DNA of 64,000 nt from the NCBI GenBank assembly GCA_902779845.1, contig CACZCZ010000010.1, positions 62,001 to 126,000 on the forward strand. Direction: 5' to 3'. The position numbers and the translations under genes are program-made. The stretch's first letter is position 1; the number at the start of each line of letters is the position of its first letter. This document shows, piece after piece, positions 59,698-64,000 of the stretch. Below the pieces are notes generated by a model that saw nothing but the letters and a program-made list of their open reading frames with translations, was not told the origin of the DNA and ran no database searches. The stretch is from an uncultured Bacteroidales bacterium (GTDB lineage: Bacteria > Bacteroidota > Bacteroidia > Bacteroidales > Bacteroidaceae).

Positions 59698-59705
59698 CAA
59701 AGGTA
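59698..59705 (-). promoter_or_regulatory. -7 box at the head of the polyene operon
   Basis: TACCTTTG on the minus strand, 35 bp before the reductase ATG at 59663. The -33 region is weak. No other full promoter for the minus-strand operon was noticed down to 33 kb. Confidence 0.6.
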
Positions 59706-60035
59706 AGCATAATTCATCATATTGCCACACGAAAACGATAAAAAGTTTAGAAGATATACGTTTTTTCCTTTGCCATGGTCTCTATAGCAAAAAACCCACC
59801 ATAAAACCACTGCACAGATTCATGAGGACGCGAGTTTTTCATACCCGCCCCACATTTTCACCCAAATCTCCCCCCACCTTGGATTGGATTGGGTTAAAGC
59901 ACCTATGGCGCGGTTCGTGTTTCACCGTGGCGTAGCCACTTTCGTCAGCGGTTCAGCCTCCCCCTCGCATATCCATAAATCCGTGGTTCCATGCACTTTT
60001 CTGTGCTTTTCTTCTTCTCTTTTATTTATTATCCC

Positions 60036-60043
60036 TATCTTTG
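60036..60043 (+). promoter_or_regulatory. -7 box for alpha/beta-hydrolase lipoprotein
   Basis: TATCTTTG matches TAnnTTTG and overlaps the TTG at 60041, so the start must lie downstream (60080). Confidence 0.55.
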
Positions 60044-60079
60044 CAGACAGAATTCAAGAAACAACACACATACACTATT

Positions 60080-61345
60080 ATGAAACGGCTTCTACCCCTC
60101 CTCGCCCTCCTCGTGGCCCTCACTACAGTCCCCGTCGCCATCATCTCCTGTGCCGACGACGAGGCTACCCCCGGCTCCGCCACGCCCAGGCCGCCGCAAC
60201 CCGAGGAGCCCGAAGAAGAGGACCCGCTGGCGCCCACGCTCACCGCCACCGTGCGCAACTACCAAGCCAAGCTCACCGCCTACCATTTCAACTATCACTC
60301 CACCGACCCCTATGGCAACCCCGCCATCCTCTCGGCGGCCATCACCGTCGGTGACGAGGTCGTCAAACAGCTAAAGAAGAAAGCGCGCGGACTCGTCATC
60401 TACAACCGCGTCTCAGCCTTCCAGGAGGACGACTCCCCCACTGGCGGCGAGCAGACGGCAGAGAAGATCCTCGCGGGCAGCGGCCTCATTATCATCAGTG
60501 CCGACCACTACGGCTTCGGCGCTACCGCCGACAAACACCAGGCCTACGGCATTGGTATCCCCAACGCGCAAAGCAGCGTGGACGCCCTCCTCGCCGCCAA
60601 GAAGCTGCTGCCGAAGCTGGGATTCACATGGGACAACAAGATACTCTTCAACATAGGCTACTCACAAGGCGGACAGACGGCCCTGGCCGTCGTGAGAGTC
60701 ATCACCGAGCAACACCCCGACCTGAAGATTACGCACACCATAACCGGCGGCGGCACCTATGACCTCTGCGAGAGCTATCGTCAATTCATCCAGCGCGACT
60801 ACAGCGACCACCCCGCCACGATCGTGGCCGTCCTCCTCGCCTTCAACGAATACTTCCACCTCGGAATCCCGCACGCAAACATCTTCAAAGAACCGCTACT
60901 CAGCCATATCGACGACTGGTTCTACAGTAAAGAGTACAGCGTAGGAACACTCGACCGCCTCATCGGCTATATCCCCGCATCGGACTATCTTACCGAGGAG
61001 ATGTGCGACCTGGAGTCGCCCACCGCACAAAAATTCATGGCAGCCTTCCAGCAGGAAGACCTCTGCTCGGGCTGGACGCCGCTCCAGGACGAGCACATCA
61101 CGCTCGTGCACAACAAATCAGACCTCACGGTACCCGTCGCCAACGCAGAACTCTTCTACGCCTTCGCCCACGACGAGCAAGGCCTCTACAACTTAAAAAT
61201 GGAAGTGAAAGACTGGGGCAGCCAGTTCGGGCAGTCGGCCCACGAGACGGGCGGCATCTGGTTCGCCCTCAACTGTATCAATAAGATCAGCAGCACACTC
61301 GGCATCCTCCCGTGGGTGGATGTCTTCTCGATCGATGTCTTCTGA
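60080..61345 (+). CDS. Alpha/beta-hydrolase lipoprotein
   Basis: The 421-residue protein starts MKRLLPLLALLVAL, with a lipobox ending AIISC. An acidic, proline-rich linker (PRPPQPEEPEEEDP) leads to an alpha/beta-hydrolase domain. The nucleophile is Ser195 in NIGYSQGGQTAL, SADHYGFG lies before it, NKSDLTVPVANAELFY holds the acid, and SAHETGG the His. It resembles secretory lipase/esterase proteins that act on the cell surface. The substrate is unknown. It is transcribed away from the polyene operon. Confidence 0.85.
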   Translation: MKRLLPLLALLVALTTVPVAIISCADDEATPGSATPRPPQPEEPEEEDPLAPTLTATVRNYQAKLTAYHFNYHSTDPYGNPAILSAAITVGDEVVKQLKKKARGLVIYNRVSAFQEDDSPTGGEQTAEKILAGSGLIIISADHYGFGATADKHQAYGIGIPNAQSSVDALLAAKKLLPKLGFTWDNKILFNIGYSQGGQTALAVVRVITEQHPDLKITHTITGGGTYDLCESYRQFIQRDYSDHPATIVAVLLAFNEYFHLGIPHANIFKEPLLSHIDDWFYSKEYSVGTLDRLIGYIPASDYLTEEMCDLESPTAQKFMAAFQQEDLCSGWTPLQDEHITLVHNKSDLTVPVANAELFYAFAHDEQGLYNLKMEVKDWGSQFGQSAHETGGIWFALNCINKISSTLGILPWVDVFSIDVF

Positions 61346-61478
61346 CGGACGCCTTTCTTGATGCGTGGACTATGGCCACATCTTTCAAGTTGGATTTTCT
61401 CAGGACATCAGGCAGAGAAGTGGATACAGCTCCACGTTTCATCGCTATATGTATGACCACAAATGCATTGTGCTGATG

Positions 61479-61521
61479 AATCCATCACGATGGATTGATT
61501 GTGCCATCACGATGGATTGAT
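61479..61521. repeat. Two mini-palindromes with 22-nt spacing
   Basis: AATCCATCACGATGGATT (61479-61496) and CCATCACGATGG (61504-61515) have centres 22 nt apart, and the direct repeat CCATCACGATGGATTGAT starts at 61482 and 61504. The site lies between convergent genes, like the pair at 3355-3394. Confidence 0.85.
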
Positions 61522-61541
61522 CAGGTTTGAGGGCATAAGGC

Positions 61542-63245
61542 TCAGGGGACGAGGATCGAGCGGCCGTCTTTGATGAAGAGACCCTTGCGGGGCTGTGGCA
61601 CCTGGATGCCTTGCAGGTTGTACCAAGAGGCGGTTCCTGCTGAGTTACCCACACTTTCTGCGCCATTGCGGCCTCCGTTTTCCGCAGCTTGATAGCCGAT
61701 GGTGGTGATGCCGTCGGTGAGCATGTTGTAGGGCCGTGTGTAGAAATAGGTGTCTGTCAGTACCAACACCAGCATATAGGCGTAGTCGCGGTAGGGGTGG
61801 CATAGCTGCCACTCTGTTTCGCCTTCGAAGCGATAGATCTGGCAAAGTAGATAGTTGCCGGCGGGCACAGTCTCGTCGAAGGTCACGCGGGAGTTGTTGA
61901 GGAAGTGATCTTGTTGCTCAGCGGAAATCGTCACAGCCTTGCTGCTGAGAACCTTCACAAAGGTGTCGCCCTGGTACAGCGCCCAACCAATTTCCGCTTT
62001 CTGCGTGGCATCGGGCTCGAGTGTGTACTGCGCCACGACGGTGCCTTCCAGCGTAGCGGACTCCGAACGGTAGTGCAGGAAGGTCTCCTCCGAATCGTCA
62101 ATGCTGCATTGCATGGCTGGCCGTATCTTCTCGCCGGGCACGGCGGGCTGCAGGTTGATGAAGGCTGTCTGATTGTACTTGTAAGACCTGTTGGCATCCG
62201 GGTTGGCGGCTGAGAGGGAGAAGTAGCCGTCGTACCTGCCGCTCCAGCCCCAGTTGATATGTACGAGTCCGCTGGCATCGCAGCCATCGATCAGGAAGAG
62301 ATGGGCACTGGTATCCGAATCACCCTGATAGACCACAGGGCGATGGGCTGCCAGCTCTCGGTAGATGATGGATACCCAACGGCTGGCGGTGTAGTTGTCA
62401 CGATACAGACGGCAACAATTGGGGCTATACTGGAACGTGGAGGCCAGGAGCTCGGCGCTCACGTAACCGCTGGAGCTGTCAACGCCATATTCCATTTGTA
62501 TAGCCTGTCCGCAGTAGCGCATCAGCTCGGCCACCGCATCGACAGCATCCCCGCTCGCAGTACGGCTGTAGGTGTTCTGCATGAGATCCCATTTGAAGGT
62601 GGTGGCGGGGAGTCCCTTGAAGGTGTGCTCATCCACTTCATAACTATCCAGCGCGCCGCAGGTGGCAGGCCACTGCCAGTAGTACATGAGTTGCGCCATC
62701 GTCGTGGCCACGCAGCCTGCTAAACAGCGGTTGGAAGCGTTGTAGCCATCCTCGTAGTAGTCCACGTAGCTGCCATCGGGGCACCAACTGTTATAGGGTT
62801 CATTCTGATTCCATTGGGTCATAATCATCGGGGCGATGGGCGTGACGGCAGGCTTATCCTCAGCCTGCTCAGCAGCCAGAGACATCGCTTCCAATTCCTC
62901 TATCTCACGGGCGTAGCCCTGAAGCCACCATCGCAGATTGGCCGGCATCGCAGCCGTGTCCAAATGCCCCTGATAGGAATAACCGAGAATGTCGGTGGCA
63001 CGGTCGTCGCCGCTGACGATGACAAAGCCTCCATCGACAGCGTTGAAGATGTAGTACGGCTGGCTCTTCCCTTTCAGCTTAGCTGGCACAGAGGGCGCCA
63101 TAGCATCGGCATCAGCTGCCACAAACCGCTTGCCGGGCATCAGCCGCTGAGCCTTCATCAAAGCTTCATTTTTCACGATTCCATCGGCGTTTGTTGCGAC
63201 GGAGATGGCCACAGAGATCAGCAGGAGTAAAAGTCGTTTCATCAT
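61542..63245 (-). CDS. C10-family cysteine protease (streptopain type)
   Basis: The 567-residue exported protein has a signal peptide and a propeptide (about 20-130; KSQPYYIFNAVDGGFVIVSGDD). The C10 catalytic domain carries Cys178 in NRCLAGCVATTMAQL, His315 in SAHLFLIDGCD and VHINWGWSGRYDGYF. A beta-sandwich region follows, then a tail reading WYNLQGIQVPQPRKG then LFIKDGRSILVP, the sorting tail seen in the other exported proteins. The protease is probably secreted and may act on host or microbial proteins. Confidence 0.92.
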   Translation of the reverse strand: MMKRLLLLLISVAISVATNADGIVKNEALMKAQRLMPGKRFVAADADAMAPSVPAKLKGKSQPYYIFNAVDGGFVIVSGDDRATDILGYSYQGHLDTAAMPANLRWWLQGYAREIEELEAMSLAAEQAEDKPAVTPIAPMIMTQWNQNEPYNSWCPDGSYVDYYEDGYNASNRCLAGCVATTMAQLMYYWQWPATCGALDSYEVDEHTFKGLPATTFKWDLMQNTYSRTASGDAVDAVAELMRYCGQAIQMEYGVDSSSGYVSAELLASTFQYSPNCCRLYRDNYTASRWVSIIYRELAAHRPVVYQGDSDTSAHLFLIDGCDASGLVHINWGWSGRYDGYFSLSAANPDANRSYKYNQTAFINLQPAVPGEKIRPAMQCSIDDSEETFLHYRSESATLEGTVVAQYTLEPDATQKAEIGWALYQGDTFVKVLSSKAVTISAEQQDHFLNNSRVTFDETVPAGNYLLCQIYRFEGETEWQLCHPYRDYAYMLVLVLTDTYFYTRPYNMLTDGITTIGYQAAENGGRNGAESVGNSAGTASWYNLQGIQVPQPRKGLFIKDGRSILVP

Positions 63246-63303
63246 GATCTAAAAAAGGGGTTTACGAACAGGTGTGCCGCACGCTGGTGTACGGCGACGG
63301 AGG

Positions 63304-63311
63304 CAAAGGTA
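63304..63311 (-). promoter_or_regulatory. -7 box for C10 protease gene
   Basis: TACCTTTG on the minus strand, 59 bp before the start at 63245. The -33 region has no clear TTTG at the expected distance. Confidence 0.5.
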
Positions 63312-63408
63312 GGCATTATCTTCTGAACTTTACCACAAAAAAAGTAAAAAGTGACGGCTCAGGCTGATTTATTTGCCGTTTCATGCAGCGCGAACGCGGT
63401 TTTTTCCG

Positions 63409-63416
63409 TATATTTG
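63409..63416 (+). promoter_or_regulatory. -7 box for carboxyltransferase gene
   Basis: TATATTTG matches TAnnTTTG, 32 bp before the ATG at 63448. Confidence 0.6.
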
Positions 63417-63447
63417 CACCACAAAAACGCAACATAAACGCTTTTTC

Positions 63448-64000
63448 ATGAAGAAAAGAATCCAATTCAGCCTGGTCTATCGCGATATGTGGCAGAGTTC
63501 AGGCAAGTTCCAGCCCCGCAAGGACCAGCTGGAGCGCATCGCGCCCGCCATCATCGACATGGGCGTCTTCGACCGCGTAGAAACCAATGGTGGTGCCTTC
63601 GAGCAGGTGAATCTGCTGGCGGGCGAGAACCCCAACGCCGCCGTGCGCGCGTTCTGCAAACCCTTCAACGAGGTGGGCATCAAGACACACATGCTCGACC
63701 GCGGCCTCAACGCACTACGTATGTACCCCGTGCCCGACGACGTGCGCGAACTGCAATATAAGGTGAAGCACGCACAGGGCGTGGACATCCCCCGCATCTT
63801 CTGCGGCCTCAACGATGTCCGCAACATCATCCCCTCGGTGAAATGGGCAAAAGCAGCTGGCATGACGCCCCAGGCCACGCTCTGCATCACCACATCCCCC
63901 GTGCACACGGTGGACTACTACCTGAATATCGCCGACCAGGTCATCGCCGCCGGCGCCGAGGAGATCTGCCTCAAGGATATGGCCGGCATCGGACAGCCCG
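63448..64000 (+). CDS. Biotin-dependent carboxyltransferase (oxaloacetate decarboxylase alpha/pyruvate carboxylase B type), 5' part
   Basis: The first 184 residues run to the window edge. The start MKKRIQFSLVYRDMWQSSGKFQ corresponds to the metal-binding Arg-Asp motif at the start of the HMGL-like barrel (LRDAHQS in relatives). EEICLKDMAGIGQP contains the IKDMAG-type lysine that becomes carbamylated in this family. The enzyme would move CO2 between oxaloacetate/pyruvate and biotin. In Bacteroidales this type serves C3/C4 interconversion or Na+ pumping. The biotin domain is outside the window, so the exact subtype is open. Confidence 0.85.
   Translation, partial: MKKRIQFSLVYRDMWQSSGKFQPRKDQLERIAPAIIDMGVFDRVETNGGAFEQVNLLAGENPNAAVRAFCKPFNEVGIKTHMLDRGLNALRMYPVPDDVRELQYKVKHAQGVDIPRIFCGLNDVRNIIPSVKWAKAAGMTPQATLCITTSPVHTVDYYLNIADQVIAAGAEEICLKDMAGIGQP

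Larger units (their letters stand above)
59664..60079. other. Divergent region at the head of the polyene operon
   Basis: Apart from the two promoters (59698-59705 minus; 60036-60043 plus) I see no gene, array or strong hairpin. The middle (59860-60000) is C/G-rich without clear symmetry. Confidence 0.6.

Overview
The window looks like chromosome of a member of the Bacteroidales, most likely Prevotellaceae. Four observations support this. Promoters match the Bacteroidales -33 TTTG / -7 TAnnTTTG form. Shine-Dalgarno sequences are largely absent. Exported proteins share a YNLAGQR-type C-terminal tail. The gene content (glycan hydrolases, a BspA-type repeat protein, a C10 protease, aryl-polyene-type pigment genes) is typical of this group. 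The species cannot be named from the sequence alone. I see no rRNA, tRNA, transposase or CRISPR array.

Layout. 1-6.3 kb: the end of a GH84 hexosaminidase gene, an SLC13 transporter, a nucleoside hydrolase-like lipoprotein, an unknown lipoprotein and the peroxiredoxin bcp. 6.8-15.9 kb: a pectin/rhamnogalacturonan-type set (GH27 alpha-galactosidase, DUF4861 protein, exo-rhamnogalacturonan-lyase-like protein, GH105 hydrolase). 16-22 kb: housekeeping genes (dnaG, mdh, M24 aminopeptidase P). 22-33 kb: a 1.4-kb gene-free stretch full of repeats and a structured RNA candidate, then an A+T-rich four-gene unit of two giant exported proteins, each followed by a ~60-residue acidic peptide of one family. 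33.0-59.7 kb: one uninterrupted minus-strand operon of 26 genes encoding an aryl-polyene/flexirubin-like lipid pathway. It has ketosynthases, reductase, dehydratases, acyl carriers, an AMP-ligase, an O-methyltransferase, a radical SAM enzyme, two phytoene-desaturase-like oxidoreductases, acyl- and glycosyltransferases, and an RND/LolA export route. 60-64 kb: an alpha/beta-hydrolase lipoprotein, a C10 cysteine protease and the start of a biotin-dependent carboxyltransferase gene.

In the polyene operon the AMP-ligase and carriers would load an aromatic starter. The ketosynthase, reductase and dehydratase proteins would build a conjugated chain. The methyltransferase, radical SAM enzyme and flavin oxidoreductases would tailor it. 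The acyltransferases and the GT2-acyltransferase fusion would join it to a lipid/sugar, and the MMPL/LolA-type proteins would move it to the outer membrane. No ammonia lyase or dialkylresorcinol gene is present, so the starter must be made elsewhere or be unusual.

The least ordinary material is non-coding or semi-coding. (i) Tiny palindromes recur at three loci with an exact 22-nt centre-to-centre spacing. (ii) A G/C-rich palindromic element sits in frame inside at least five unrelated proteins, including primase. (iii) A larger dispersed repeat carries a hairpin whose stem differs between copies while keeping complementarity. (iv) Imperfect 7-9-nt tandem arrays fill gene junctions and even supply coding sequence, such as the signal peptide of the LolA-like protein.
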